The notes beneath the pieces were generated by a model. The model had not been told where the DNA came from and did no database searches. It worked only from the letters and a program-made list of their open reading frames with translations. Source: UMGS1649 sp045611765 (GTDB lineage: Bacteria; Bacillota; Clostridia; TANB77; CAG-465). Taken from it: a DNA stretch of 64,000 nt. The position numbers were made by a program, and so were the translations under genes. Every line of letters starts with the position of its first letter. Within the stretch, counting starts at the first letter, position 1. The DNA is taken from NCBI GenBank assembly GCA_045611765.1, contig JAZKXT010000004.1, positions 124,001 through 188,000 of the forward strand, in the 5' to 3' direction. Below, in pieces: positions 41,584 through 51,842 of the stretch.

Positions 41584-42792
41584 TTACTTCGCTTTTAGTA
41601 TAATTCTATCATGTAGTTTTAACTTATATTCGCTCTCAATTCCTAGTTCTTGTAATTCTTCTTGGGTATAGTCTGTAACAGCAACTAAAGTTTCATTAGT
41701 TAATTCCAATTTTACCGGTATATCCTGGTAGCCAGATTTTCTAATTACTGTAACATAATATATATCCTTATATTCATATTTATTTAAATATTCCCTAGGA
41801 ACTATTAATCCTTGGTAGCTATCCCAGACAACTTCCACTTCAATTTCGCGCAAATTCACTAAATTTTCTATTCCGTTTGTTAATTTAAAATATACTTCTA
41901 CGCCTTTATCTGTTTTATTAGACTTTTCTAAATTTGCTGTTACTTCGTAATTATCTTGTTCTGCGAGGCGCAAACGATAGTTATATCCTTCACGCATATA
42001 TTGTAAATTGTTTTCGTCAGATTGTATAATAACATATGCCTCATAGTTGTTAACCACTTTTATTCTAGTATTATCTGTTTTCTTATTTGCCGCAACCATT
42101 TCCTTCACATCGTCATATTTTAATTGACTAATATCTGTGGTTCTCAACTTTTCTTCTAACCCGTCAACTGCATATGATACAATCCCTGGGATTGGCGCAA
42201 GTATATTGTCATTAGACTGTTTAGCTTTCGCCTCATATTCGTTTCTTTCTTCTATTAATCTTTTAATTTCAGCACCAGTTGGACTTAACTTACCTATTAT
42301 ACTAGCACGTTTAGCTATATTTGAATTTATTTTTTGCTTGTAGTCTTGCATCTTATTGTATGAGTTCTCTCCTACACTCTTCTTAAGCAACTGATAAACA
42401 GTATTCTCTATAGCATCTATTTCACTAGAATAAACTACAGGTAAATCTTGCATATATTCTAATATTTTCTTATCCATCTGACTTAAGGTTTGTTCATAAT
42501 CTTTATACTCGTCACCTTTATATGTTGCTATTATATCATTTTTAGCTATTCTTGCTCCTTCTGCAACAATAGGTACAAGTACCTTACCTTGTTCTTTAGA
42601 TATTGACACTTCATTTTTTATTACATACCCAGTGTTAAGCTCCGCATGCTCTAAAGTGCCAATTTGCACTAGTTGCTGCTTTGTATTTTCACTTATGGAT
42701 AATATAAGTAATATAATTACAGCTAATATACATAAACTTCCTATAACTACATAATACTTTTTTATATTATTTCCTACACTTGTTTTTTTCAT
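41584..42792 (-). CDS. HlyD-like single-pass membrane adaptor protein
   Basis: 402 aa. One transmembrane helix near residues 15-33, then an extracytoplasmic region with split lipoyl/barrel pieces (GYVIKNEVSISKEQGKVLVPIVAEGARIAKNDIIATYKG and, after a coiled coil, ILAPIPGIVSYAVDGLE). Members of this family are often encoded near sepF in Clostridia. No ABC or MFS partner is adjacent, so an export role is only inferred. Its start overlaps the miaA end by 26 nt, which suggests coupling. Confidence 0.75.
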   Translation of the reverse strand: MKKTSVGNNIKKYYVVIGSLCILAVIILLILSISENTKQQLVQIGTLEHAELNTGYVIKNEVSISKEQGKVLVPIVAEGARIAKNDIIATYKGDEYKDYEQTLSQMDKKILEYMQDLPVVYSSEIDAIENTVYQLLKKSVGENSYNKMQDYKQKINSNIAKRASIIGKLSPTGAEIKRLIEERNEYEAKAKQSNDNILAPIPGIVSYAVDGLEEKLRTTDISQLKYDDVKEMVAANKKTDNTRIKVVNNYEAYVIIQSDENNLQYMREGYNYRLRLAEQDNYEVTANLEKSNKTDKGVEVYFKLTNGIENLVNLREIEVEVVWDSYQGLIVPREYLNKYEYKDIYYVTVIRKSGYQDIPVKLELTNETLVAVTDYTQEELQELGIESEYKLKLHDRIILKAK

Positions 42793-43717
42793 TATACTCC
42801 TTTAAAATGTTTTCAACTATTTTTTCTTTTGCTTCTGTTCCGTCCACTATTATTTTATCTTGTAATTTTTTAAACCAAGTAATTTGCCTTTTAGCATAAT
42901 TTCTTGTCTTTTGTTTTAATATCTCTGCACATTCCTCTAAAGTTTTTGTTCCATCTATATATTCAAAAAACTCCTTGTATCCTATAGCTTGACATGCCGT
43001 TATACTTTTACCTTTCATACTGTATAGCATTTTTGCTTCTTCGATTACACCGTTTTTTATCATATGGTCTACTCTAGTATTTATTCTATCATATAATAAG
43101 TTGCGTGGCATATCAATATATATTACCAAGAAATTGTAATTAGATTCATTTTTTTGCCATAAATCATTTCTGCTATCTATATCGCTTTTATTTATTCCTA
43201 AAAGATTAAGCTTTATTGCTCGTATTATTCTCTTGTCGTTACCTCTGCCTATTTTCTCTGCCGCCTTTTCATCTAGTTGTTTCAACAAATCATATAATTC
43301 ACCAGAAGTCTTTCCTTCTACAAGACTATTTAGTTTTTGGTCTATCTTAATTTCCGTTTCCTTATCAATTTCTTCAAATTGCATATTGTTTACGACCGCA
43401 TTTATATAAAGTCCCGTACCACCTACAATTATTGGTACTTTCCCTTTTGCTATAATCTCTTCTATCTTTTTATAGCACAGCTCTTTATATTCACTTACAC
43501 TAAATTTATCCTCTATATCCACTATATCTATAAGCTCATGCTTTATACCTTGTGCCTCTTCTAAGGTCACTTTAGCAGTTCCAATATCTAACCCTTTATA
43601 TATTTGCATTGAATCAGCCGATATAACTATACCATTTATTTTTTTTGCAAGTTCAATTGCTAATCCACTCTTTCCTGAAGCTGTTGGTCCTGCAATAACT
43701 AATACTGTTTGTTTCAT
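42767..43717 (-). CDS. miaA: tRNA dimethylallyltransferase
   Basis: 316 aa. It transfers the isopentenyl group to A37 of tRNAs that read UNN codons. P-loop AGPTASGKSGLA near the N-terminus, ISADSMQIYKGLDIGTAK (DSxQvY motif) and VGGTGLYINAV. Downstream of mutL as in many Firmicutes. Confidence 0.97.
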   Translation of the reverse strand: MKQTVLVIAGPTASGKSGLAIELAKKINGIVISADSMQIYKGLDIGTAKVTLEEAQGIKHELIDIVDIEDKFSVSEYKELCYKKIEEIIAKGKVPIIVGGTGLYINAVVNNMQFEEIDKETEIKIDQKLNSLVEGKTSGELYDLLKQLDEKAAEKIGRGNDKRIIRAIKLNLLGINKSDIDSRNDLWQKNESNYNFLVIYIDMPRNLLYDRINTRVDHMIKNGVIEEAKMLYSMKGKSITACQAIGYKEFFEYIDGTKTLEECAEILKQKTRNYAKRQITWFKKLQDKIIVDGTEAKEKIVENILKEYNEKNKCRK

Positions 43718-43735
43718 AACTATTTCCTTTATCTA

Positions 43736-45640
43736 TTATTTTCTAGCGAATCTTCTTTCGATTTCATACTTACTAATTTCATATGCAGTAGGTCTACCAT
43801 GAGGGCAAGTAAATGGTCTGTCTAGTTTTACCATCTCATCAATTAATGCAATATGTTCTTCACGTGTTAATTTCATGTTTGCTTTTACTGCTGCTTTACA
43901 AGCTAAAGTATATACAAAGCGAGTTTCTCTTTCTTCTTTAGTTGTTTTTGTTTCACTTGTTAAACTATCTAGCGTATCTTTAAACATCTCTGCGTAATCT
44001 ATGTCATAACCAATGTTTGGAACTCCAGATATTTTTATCATATTATCTCCAAATTCTTCAAGCACAAAACCTGTTTGTTCAAATAATTCTATGTTTCTTA
44101 AAACTCTCTCCTTTTCATTATTCTTAAGCTCTACTAAAGTAGGAATAAGAAGCATTTGTGTCTCTTTTGTTTTTGAATAATACATATCTTTTATTTGTTC
44201 GTATAACAATCTTTCATGTGCTGCATGTTGGTCTATAATATACATCTTGTCCTGTATTTCTATTAAAATATATGTGTCAAAAATAGCTCCTATATATTTG
44301 TATTTTATTTTAGTTTCATATTTGTTTTTTGTTTCTTCACTAACCAAATCTTTTATCTCTAAAGTCGATGTTTCTTCTGTATAATACACTGGTTTAAATT
44401 CTTCTCTTGGAAGCTCAACCTTTGGCACTGTCTGTATAACTTGATAAGATTCTACCTCAAACGTTGGCTTGTTTACTAGTTCTGCAAATTCACTTTCGCT
44501 TGTTTTTGAGTATGCTTTTTCCACTTGCTCCACATTGCTTGACGCGTTAGTATTATTCACGTTGCTTGTATTATTTATAGGTGTGACGTATTCATGTTCT
44601 AACCCTTGTTCAATTTCTTTTTCTATAACTGCAAAAGGGCTTGTACTTTTGTGATATCCCAAAAGCGCATTTACTACCCCGTGATATATTACTTCAAACA
44701 CTTTAGATTCGTTTGCGAATTTAACTTCAAGTTTTGCCGGATGCACATTAACATCCACTTCGCTAGGCGAAATTTCTAAATTTAAAACAGCAAATGGGAA
44801 TTTGCCAATATTTAAATTTTGGTCAAAAGCTTTTTCTAAAGCTGTCGTCATAGTTTTATCCTTTACATACCTATTATTTATATATGTAAACTCATGGCTT
44901 CTAGTTGAACGCGATGCTTTGGGCGTACCAATGACACCATTTATCTTTAGATTTTCTATGGCGTAATCCACTGCTATTAACTCACTTGCAACATCCTTGC
45001 CAAACACATTGTATATTGCGGTTTTCATATTCGCATTACCTGTTGTTTGTATTATGCATTTATTATTATTTACGTACTTAAATGATATTTCTGGATGTAT
45101 TATTGCAAGACGAGTTACTATATCTTCTATATATCCCGCTTCTGTATAGTCTTTTTTTAGGAACTTATATCTTGCTGGCACATTGAAAAAGACATTTTCT
45201 ACTGTTATTGTTGTTCCTTTGTTAAATGCAATTTCTTCTAGGCTTAAAGTTTTTCCACCTTCTATAACAATTTTTGTTCCAGTAGGTTCATCGTGTGTTT
45301 TCGTTTCCAAAGTTACTTTTGCAATACTCGCTATAGAAGCTAACGCTTCCCCTCTAAACCCCATAGATGTTATATTTAAAATATCTGACTCGCGTCTTAT
45401 TTTGCTTGTAGCATGTCTTTCAAAAGCAAGTTCAACATCATCTGACGCTATGCCTTTACCGTTATCGCTAAGTTTTAGGTACGTTATTCCTCCATTTCTT
45501 ATCTCTAGAGATATATGTGTAGCTCCTGCATCTATAGAGTTTTCTATAAGCTCCTTTACTATAGAGGCTGGTCTATCTACAACTTCACCCGCCGCAATTT
45601 TATTTATTGTATTTTCATCTAATATCGCAATACTTCCCAT
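43736..45640 (-). CDS. mutL: DNA mismatch repair protein MutL
   Basis: 634 aa. N-terminal GHKL ATPase (SIDAGATHI, DNGKGI, ATSKI, GFRGEALASIASI). A variable linker rich in Asn/Ser/Thr follows (about 335-430). The C-terminal dimerisation/endonuclease domain has DQHAAHERLLYEQ (DQHAx2Ex4E) and CPHGRPT, so it is the nicking type found in bacteria lacking MutH. ATG lies 1 nt after the previous gene's stop. Confidence 0.97.
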   Translation of the reverse strand: MGSIAILDENTINKIAAGEVVDRPASIVKELIENSIDAGATHISLEIRNGGITYLKLSDNGKGIASDDVELAFERHATSKIRRESDILNITSMGFRGEALASIASIAKVTLETKTHDEPTGTKIVIEGGKTLSLEEIAFNKGTTITVENVFFNVPARYKFLKKDYTEAGYIEDIVTRLAIIHPEISFKYVNNNKCIIQTTGNANMKTAIYNVFGKDVASELIAVDYAIENLKINGVIGTPKASRSTRSHEFTYINNRYVKDKTMTTALEKAFDQNLNIGKFPFAVLNLEISPSEVDVNVHPAKLEVKFANESKVFEVIYHGVVNALLGYHKSTSPFAVIEKEIEQGLEHEYVTPINNTSNVNNTNASSNVEQVEKAYSKTSESEFAELVNKPTFEVESYQVIQTVPKVELPREEFKPVYYTEETSTLEIKDLVSEETKNKYETKIKYKYIGAIFDTYILIEIQDKMYIIDQHAAHERLLYEQIKDMYYSKTKETQMLLIPTLVELKNNEKERVLRNIELFEQTGFVLEEFGDNMIKISGVPNIGYDIDYAEMFKDTLDSLTSETKTTKEERETRFVYTLACKAAVKANMKLTREEHIALIDEMVKLDRPFTCPHGRPTAYEISKYEIERRFARK

Positions 45641-45641
45641 A

Positions 45642-46268
45642 TTATTCTCCCATTAAACTCGTTATTATTTTCTCTACCTCTTTAGTACATACTTCAATAT
45701 ATTTATCTATACTTTCTTTTGTCATAAATGTATTAACTGTTAAGTCTACATTCATTGGATAATCTGTATTATCTATTATTAGTTTTTTATGTTGTTCACT
45801 TTCCGCTATATTTATAATACTCGAAAGTAAACTTTGTATGTCCACCCCACATTTATCTACTACATAGCTGCTACTATTGCTATAATCTAAATACATTGTA
45901 TCTCTATATTCATCATTTGTGTGTACGCTGTTATCTTTCAAATATTGAATTTTATTATTTTCCCAAACTGTTGCATATGTTGGTATAAACTCATTAAACC
46001 ATATTAAATCTTCAACCAAATGTGCAATATATCCCAAGCGAATTTCTTTATCTTCAATTTGCACTTCTTCTATTGCTTTTTGTATATCTGGAAGATTTCT
46101 TTTTTCGCCATCGATTATTACTTTTTTAATATAATGTGTCTTGTCTCTATCTCCCGTTACACTTTTAATATTGTCGGGTAAAATACTACCATACACAAAT
46201 TTATCTGTTAAGTTTAATTTTCTTTTTATTATATCCGATATACATATATGCATTATGTATGAACTCAT
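45642..46268 (-). CDS. Zinc-dependent phospholipase C-like hydrolase
   Basis: 208 aa from ATG 46268 (SD AAGGGG). The N-terminus SSYIMHICISDIIKRKL, followed by FVYGSILPDNIKSVTGDRDKTHYI, LGYIAHLVEDLIWFNEFIP and NDEYRDTMYLDY, is the pattern of the S1/P1-nuclease-like zinc phospholipase C family found as a housekeeping gene in Firmicutes. The open frame continues upstream into the DUF2207 gene, but only because of a frameshift there. A terminator (46333-46366) separates the two. Confidence 0.75.
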   Translation of the reverse strand: MSSYIMHICISDIIKRKLNLTDKFVYGSILPDNIKSVTGDRDKTHYIKKVIIDGEKRNLPDIQKAIEEVQIEDKEIRLGYIAHLVEDLIWFNEFIPTYATVWENNKIQYLKDNSVHTNDEYRDTMYLDYSNSSSYVVDKCGVDIQSLLSSIINIAESEQHKKLIIDNTDYPMNVDLTVNTFMTKESIDKYIEVCTKEVEKIITSLMGE

Positions 46269-46332
46269 AATCTTAAACCCCTTTTTTACAGCTATATTAT
46301 ATCTATTTTTGCATTGTTTTTCAACATATATA

Positions 46333-46366
46333 ATAAAAACTCGGCAAGATTTAATCTTACTGAGCT
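46333..46366 (-). terminator. Terminator between the DUF2207 gene and the phospholipase C-like gene
   Basis: A hairpin (46354-46366 with 46339-46350, imperfect) followed on the minus strand by GTTTTTATTA. It lies inside the long chimeric frame and supports two separate genes. Confidence 0.65.
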
Positions 46367-46384
46367 TATATTTATTATCTATGG

Positions 46385-48227
46385 CTAAAATCCACCACCA
46401 CCGCCTCCGCCGCCACCGGCCGCCGGCTCCGTCCGAAAAGCCACCACCACTGCCACTTGATGAAGATGGTGCGCCAAACGCTGCACTAGTTGCTGAAGAA
46501 AATGACGAACTAAAACTTGAACAAGCATCCGTATCCGAAAGCAGATTGATTGTCATATGTGTTTCAAGCATACTGCTATTTTCTTGAAACTCAGTTGGAA
46601 ATACAATTTTAAGTTGCTTTATTACTTTCTTAGATATTCCCAAAGCTGTAGCGTAAACCAAATAATGTTCCCATATTGCTATAGATTTGTAATCTCGTTC
46701 GTCTAGCTTACTAAAGTCTTGTAAAAACCTCTTAAACGCCTTCCACATAGCTTTATGTTCTACACCCTTTTGAGTACGAACATTCAATTCTTGAAGTCCC
46801 ATAAAAATACCAATCAATTCATATATTCCTACGAACATTCCAATCATCCCAATACCAATTATATCATCATAATTATTAACATAACCATATATAACAACCG
46901 CAAATAACACCAATAGGCACAATACACATATACATTCGTTTTTTATGTTTTTCACTTTTTCTGTTTTTATCAGATCTTTTTCATGTGCCATTTTTTCTAT
47001 TATTTCTGTCCATTCTCTATACACTTTATACGCTTTGGTTTGTGCCTTCATGCTTCTGGAATTTTTCTTGCTTAACTCTTTAATGGATATCTTATTTGTG
47101 TCTACAAAGATTAAATTTTGTATAAAATGTTTTTCAGATTCGTTTAATGCCGACATATCTTCATTCACCAGTTTTAACAAATAATCTGTAGACTTTTTCT
47201 TATTTGGTTTCACTATGGGCTCAATTTTAACATATTTTCTTCTTACCAAATCCAGTAAAGTTGCTAACATGTCATTAGAACTTGCCATTTCTGTGGTAGG
47301 GTATAACACTTTATTCATTAAAGCCGGACCATAATCTTCTGGCAATTCCCTATAATATTTCCCTTTAAAGTTAGCTTTGAAAGATTTTCTGTATGCCGAA
47401 ACGTATACTAAAATTGGTATAATAAGAGAAATGACTGTAGCAGCTATGGAAAAACATATGGCTTTCTTAGCAGTCTCTCTTTTCAAATTCGCCTCTTCAG
47501 CAAGTTTTGCTTCTTCTATTAATATGTTTTCCCAAACATTTTCATGCACTATTTTTGTTGTGTCAACAAGAGTGTGATCAAAAAGTACTCTTGCGTCTAC
47601 CATTTCTCCACTTCTCAATTTTTTCACTTCTAACATCACTTTATCCGTACTAGGTATTGTAGAGTATCCGTGTAATGGTCCGTGTGCAAATATCTTTAAA
47701 GTTTTGGAGGCACCAGGTAATGTTATCTTTATACTCACGTCGTCTATACCATAGTCCCATCCACTTCCTATAAAGTTCCAGTACAACTCTGCTACATCAT
47801 TATACTTTACTACCACGTCATATAACGTATATGTTATTTTTGTGGTTTTGTATTCATCAGACGATGGTGTAAATATTTTTATTTGTTTACCATCCTCTAT
47901 ATTATTTATATTATATTTCCCGCTATCTCCATTTTGTAATGGGTAATAAGAGTAATTAAACTCTATACCATCTACTAGAACGCTATCTATAATTATTCCC
48001 GAAGCACTATTCATATCATTCTCTGGATTATATATTAGTATATCTCTATATACTCCATTTAGCTCTTCTTCTATTTCCCATACAATTGTTTCTGTAACAA
48101 TCATAGAGCCATCCGTATTAATTTTTGCATCTATATCTATTTTATCTACATAGGCTGTACCAGCATAAACATTTTTCATTACGCAAAATACAAAGATAAA
48201 AGATAATATCTTAGCTACTCTTTTCAT
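46385..48227 (-). CDS. DUF2207 membrane protein with an apparent +1 frameshift near its C-terminus
   Basis: About 613 aa. A signal peptide (about 1-24, ending YAG) leads into the DUF2207 extracellular domain (VDKIDIDAKINTDGSMIVTETIVW and so on). A TM segment lies near 265-285, a cytoplasmic region follows, then two TM segments near 430-475, and a Ser/Gly-rich tail. Members normally end in a poly-Gly run and Phe. Here the tail reads GSGGGFSDGAGG and then, only after skipping one base near 46418, GGGGGGGGGF and TAG (46385-46387). Without the skip the frame runs on into the next gene. The repeat is GC-rich (GGN triplets), so a sequencing error, a real mutation or slippage are all possible. ATG 48227 has a GGGGG SD. 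Confidence 0.75.
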
Positions 48228-48250
48228 ATACATCCCCCATTTATATGTAT

Positions 48251-48279
48251 ATTATATATATTAGAATATATTTTTTCAA
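48251..48279 (-). promoter_or_regulatory. Promoter of the DUF2207 gene
   Basis: Minus-strand TTGAAA (48274-48279), 17-bp spacer, TATAAT (48251-48256). Confidence 0.7.
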
Positions 48280-48292
48280 TAATATATAACTA

Positions 48293-48329
48293 AAACTCTA
48301 ACCAATATCTTGAGATGTGGTTAGAGTTT
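48293..48329. terminator. Terminator after mutS
   Basis: A perfect 12-bp stem (48293-48304 with 48318-48329) just past the mutS stop. The mutS transcript therefore ends before the DUF2207 gene. Confidence 0.75.
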
Positions 48330-48334
48330 TTTAT

Positions 48335-50917
48335 TTATTCCATTTTTTCTTTTAATTTATATAGCGCATCAAGCGCCTCTTTAGCCGAAAGCTCATCTAG
48401 GCACATTTTATCTAACATTCTTCCTACTTCTGCCAATTTATAATTAAATAGATTTACTTGTAAGTTATCGTCTATAACTTTAGTTGTATTGTCTTTTACC
48501 TTTTTACTTTGAGTTTCTTGTTCAAGCTTATTTAATATCTTTTTAGCTCTATTTACTACTGTATTAGGTACTCCTGCAAGTTTCGCAACATATATGCCAT
48601 AAGATTCATCTGCAGGTCCTTCTATAATCTTTCTTAAAAAGATTACATCATCACCTTTTTCTTTTACAGCCACTGAGTAATTTTTTACTCCATCAAGTTC
48701 ACCTTCGAGTTCATTTAGCTCGTGATAGTGAGTTGCAAATAGTGTCTTTGCTCCAATCTTTTCCTTATCTGAAATGTGTTCTACAGTTGCCCATGCAATA
48801 GCCATACCATCATATGTAGAAGTTCCTCTTCCTATTTCGTCTAGTATAACAAGCGAGTTTACTGTTGCATTTTCTAATATGTTAGAAAGCTCTGTCATCT
48901 CTACCATAAATGTAGATTCTCCACCCGCCAAGTCATCACTTGCTCCAACTCTCGTAAATATTCTATCTACTATGCCAATACTTGCTGCACTTGCTGGAAC
49001 AAAGCTACCTAATTGTGCCATATATGTTATTACTGCTACCTGTCTCATATATGTAGATTTACCTGCCATATTAGGGCCTGTTATTATATGAAATCTATTT
49101 GCACTATCTATATATGTATCATTTGGTATGAAAGATGTTCCTATTAGTGTTTTTTCAACAACAGGATGCCTTCCGTCTTTTACGTCTATTACACCATCTG
49201 TTGTAATAGTAGGTCTTACATAGTTCATTTCTTCTGCTACTTTTGCAAAACTGCAAAGACTATCTATTACTCCAATTGCTGTTGCTGTCTTTTGTATTCT
49301 TACAATTTGGCTACTTACTTTTTCTCTAACTTCAGTAAATAATTTGTATTCTAAGTCTACCTGTTTTTCTTCACTACCAAGAATTTTATTTTCTAGCTCT
49401 TTAAGTTCTGGTGTGATATATCTTTCTTTGTCTACTAATGTTTGCTTTCTAATGTATCTGTCTTCTGGAACATCTGCAAAGTTAGATTTTGTTACTTCTA
49501 TGTAGTATCCAAATACTCTGTTAAATCCAACTTTAAGTCCTTTGATTCCAGTGATTTCTCTTTCTCTTGCCTCTAGTTCCATAAGCCAGGTTTTACCATC
49601 GCGGCTAGCAGATTTTAACTCGTCAACCTCGCTGTTATATCCTGCTTTTATTATTCCCCCTTCTTTAATTGTAATAGGTGGATCATCTATTATAGCTTGC
49701 TCAATTAGCGAGTACACATCCTGAAGTTCATCGATGCTATTATATATTTTCACAATATATTGTGGGTTGTTGTCTTTAATTAAATTTAACACACATCTTT
49801 TTAAATCCGGCAAAACACTAAAAGAATTTTTTAACGCTACCATGTCTCTCGCATTAGTGTTAGCACTTGCCATTTTAGATACTAGGCGCTCTATGTCATG
49901 GACGTGTTTTAGATGTTCTATTATATCTTCTCTTACAAATACATCATTTTTTATAGCCTCTACTGCATCTAATCTTTCTTCTATTGACTTTTTATTTAAC
50001 ATTGGGCTTTCTATCCAACGTCGTAATTGTCTTGCGCCTATTGCTGTTGTTGTTTTATCTAACACCCACAACAAGCTTCCTTTTTTGGTTCTTTCTCTAT
50101 TTGATTCTGTTATCTCTAAATTCCTTCTAGTATTTGCATCCAAACGCATACTATCTTCTATATTATATGTTGTTATTTTATTTAATTGAGATATAACAGA
50201 TTTTTGTGTATCTGCAATATAATTTAAAAGAAGAGTTAAGCTTTTTCTTTCAGCCAAAGTAAACTGTTCATCCATTATACTCATAGTATTTACTAGATCT
50301 TCATCTAAATTTAAATATCTAGAAACATATATTTCGTGTTTCTTTATTACTCTATCTATAATTTCACCATCATTTAGGATTGTATCTTCTAGAACTAATT
50401 CTTTCGGTCTAATCTTTATTACTTCATCCACTACTTTATATATAGCATCAAGCGTGTCAGATTTAGTTACAAAACATTCCCCAGTAGATATGTCTGCATA
50501 AGAAAATGCGAATTCTTTTCCTAACGCATAAATATTAGCTATATAGTTATTTTTAGTTTCATCAAGCATTGTATTTTCTGTTATTGTTCCTGGTGTTATT
50601 ATTTTTACAATATCTCTTTTAACTAATCCTTTAGCCTCTTTAGGGTCTTCTACTTGTTCGCATAGTCCTACTTTGTATCCCTTTTCTACAAGACGAGCGA
50701 TGTATCCATCTACCGCATGATGAGGAATACCACACATAGGGGCTCTTTCTTCCAAACCACAATCTTTGCCTGTAAGAGTTAATTCAAGTTCTCTACTGCA
50801 AAGTTCTGCTTGGTCAAAAAACATCTCATAAAAATCCCCTAGTCTAAATAGCACAATTGTATCTGGGTATTTTTCACGTATGTCCATATATTGTTGTATC
50901 ATTGGTGAAAGTGCCAT
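48335..50917 (-). CDS. mutS: DNA mismatch repair protein MutS
   Basis: 860 aa from ATG 50917 (SD TAGGAGG; the longer frame upstream lacks an SD). Mismatch-binding domain with FRLGDFYEMF (F-x-E), core and clamp domains, and the ATPase with GPNMAGKSTYMRQ (Walker A), VILDEIGRGTSTYDG (Walker B) and ATHYHEL. The C-terminal 30 residues resemble the dimer/tetramer tail. It works with MutL downstream. Confidence 0.97.
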   Translation of the reverse strand: MALSPMIQQYMDIREKYPDTIVLFRLGDFYEMFFDQAELCSRELELTLTGKDCGLEERAPMCGIPHHAVDGYIARLVEKGYKVGLCEQVEDPKEAKGLVKRDIVKIITPGTITENTMLDETKNNYIANIYALGKEFAFSYADISTGECFVTKSDTLDAIYKVVDEVIKIRPKELVLEDTILNDGEIIDRVIKKHEIYVSRYLNLDEDLVNTMSIMDEQFTLAERKSLTLLLNYIADTQKSVISQLNKITTYNIEDSMRLDANTRRNLEITESNRERTKKGSLLWVLDKTTTAIGARQLRRWIESPMLNKKSIEERLDAVEAIKNDVFVREDIIEHLKHVHDIERLVSKMASANTNARDMVALKNSFSVLPDLKRCVLNLIKDNNPQYIVKIYNSIDELQDVYSLIEQAIIDDPPITIKEGGIIKAGYNSEVDELKSASRDGKTWLMELEAREREITGIKGLKVGFNRVFGYYIEVTKSNFADVPEDRYIRKQTLVDKERYITPELKELENKILGSEEKQVDLEYKLFTEVREKVSSQIVRIQKTATAIGVIDSLCSFAKVAEEMNYVRPTITTDGVIDVKDGRHPVVEKTLIGTSFIPNDTYIDSANRFHIITGPNMAGKSTYMRQVAVITYMAQLGSFVPASAASIGIVDRIFTRVGASDDLAGGESTFMVEMTELSNILENATVNSLVILDEIGRGTSTYDGMAIAWATVEHISDKEKIGAKTLFATHYHELNELEGELDGVKNYSVAVKEKGDDVIFLRKIIEGPADESYGIYVAKLAGVPNTVVNRAKKILNKLEQETQSKKVKDNTTKVIDDNLQVNLFNYKLAEVGRMLDKMCLDELSAKEALDALYKLKEKME

Positions 50918-50943
50918 AATATGCCTCCTAAAATTATATATGC

Positions 50944-50972
50944 ATTTTATCACAAAGTTTGACATTTTTCAA
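50944..50972 (-). promoter_or_regulatory. Promoter of mutS
   Basis: Minus-strand TTGAAA (50967-50972), 17-bp spacer, TAAAAT (50944-50949). Confidence 0.65.
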
Positions 50973-50997
50973 TGTTATATGCATGTTAAATACGCTT

Positions 50998-51027
50998 AAA
51001 GGCTACCTACATTTGTAGATAGCCTTT
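50998..51027 (-). terminator. Terminator of the ABC-2 exporter operon
   Basis: A stem of 13 bp with one mismatch (50998-51010 with 51015-51027) right after the last permease gene. Confidence 0.8.
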
Positions 51028-51032
51028 AAATA

Positions 51033-51842
51033 TTATCTTCTGGTTACACCATTTCCGCTTTCATATCTTTTAAGACCTTTGCTATACAATGTAAACATTG
51101 TAGTTACAAAAAACACTGTTGCACCAAGCATAATTAAAACTCCAGAAAGTGAAAATTCTTTCATTAGTCCTACTGGGACATGCGCAACATATGCTGCTGG
51201 TATTACCGTATACATTGCAACCTTTATCATCTCTGGAAACATTCTTTCAGGATAAATAGTTAAGGTTATGAACAGCGAGTGTGTATACTTTTGTGTTGCA
51301 TTCGAGATGTCTCCAAGCCAAAAACACAAAAGCTTTACACTTGTAATGATACTCGTTGTGAGAACCCCAGCAACTAATCCTAATGCCAAAATTGCTAATA
51401 TTTTTAACGGATTAAACTTTACTGCAATCATCCCAACAAAAATACCAAACAATAAGTCTCCCATAGCTGAAAGTATTGACCTTGATGTGAGTACAGAAAT
51501 AAGGCTATGTTTCGGTTTAGTAAGATAGATATCGAGATTACCATCAATGATATCTTTACAAAGTGTATCGACTCCACCAAAACAGAAGAATGCTATTCCA
51601 TACCCAATTGTTGGTATAGACCACAAGTATAAAATATCTTGTATGTTTATCCCATTAATACTTCCACCTTTATTATTAAACAAAATCTGCCAAAAGAAAA
51701 TAAACACAAAGTTGTTTATGAACATAGCAATTGTTTGAATAATAAAACTCTTCTTGTTGGATACACTTTCTTTTACATTGTAACAAACTGAAAGCCACAA
51801 ATATTTTAATGTGGATACCATGTTTTTAAATACCATTAACAT
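51033..51842 (-). CDS. ABC-2 type transporter permease
   Basis: 269 aa with six hydrophobic segments and the DLYLTKP motif (IIDGNLDIYLTKPKHSL) of the ABC-2 permease family that includes Streptomyces-type antibiotic/peptide exporters. It overlaps the preceding permease gene by 17 nt and its SD lies in that gene's end. Forms a heterodimeric channel with the next entry. Confidence 0.85.
   Translation of the reverse strand: MLMVFKNMVSTLKYLWLSVCYNVKESVSNKKSFIIQTIAMFINNFVFIFFWQILFNNKGGSINGINIQDILYLWSIPTIGYGIAFFCFGGVDTLCKDIIDGNLDIYLTKPKHSLISVLTSRSILSAMGDLLFGIFVGMIAVKFNPLKILAILALGLVAGVLTTSIITSVKLLCFWLGDISNATQKYTHSLFITLTIYPERMFPEMIKVAMYTVIPAAYVAHVPVGLMKEFSLSGVLIMLGATVFFVTTMFTLYSKGLKRYESGNGVTRR

Noticed and set aside
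45642..48233. A single 863-codon protein combining DUF2207 and a phospholipase C-like domain
   Set aside because: The join is made by a one-base frameshift in a glycine-repeat region. A terminator, SD and ATG for the second gene lie in between.
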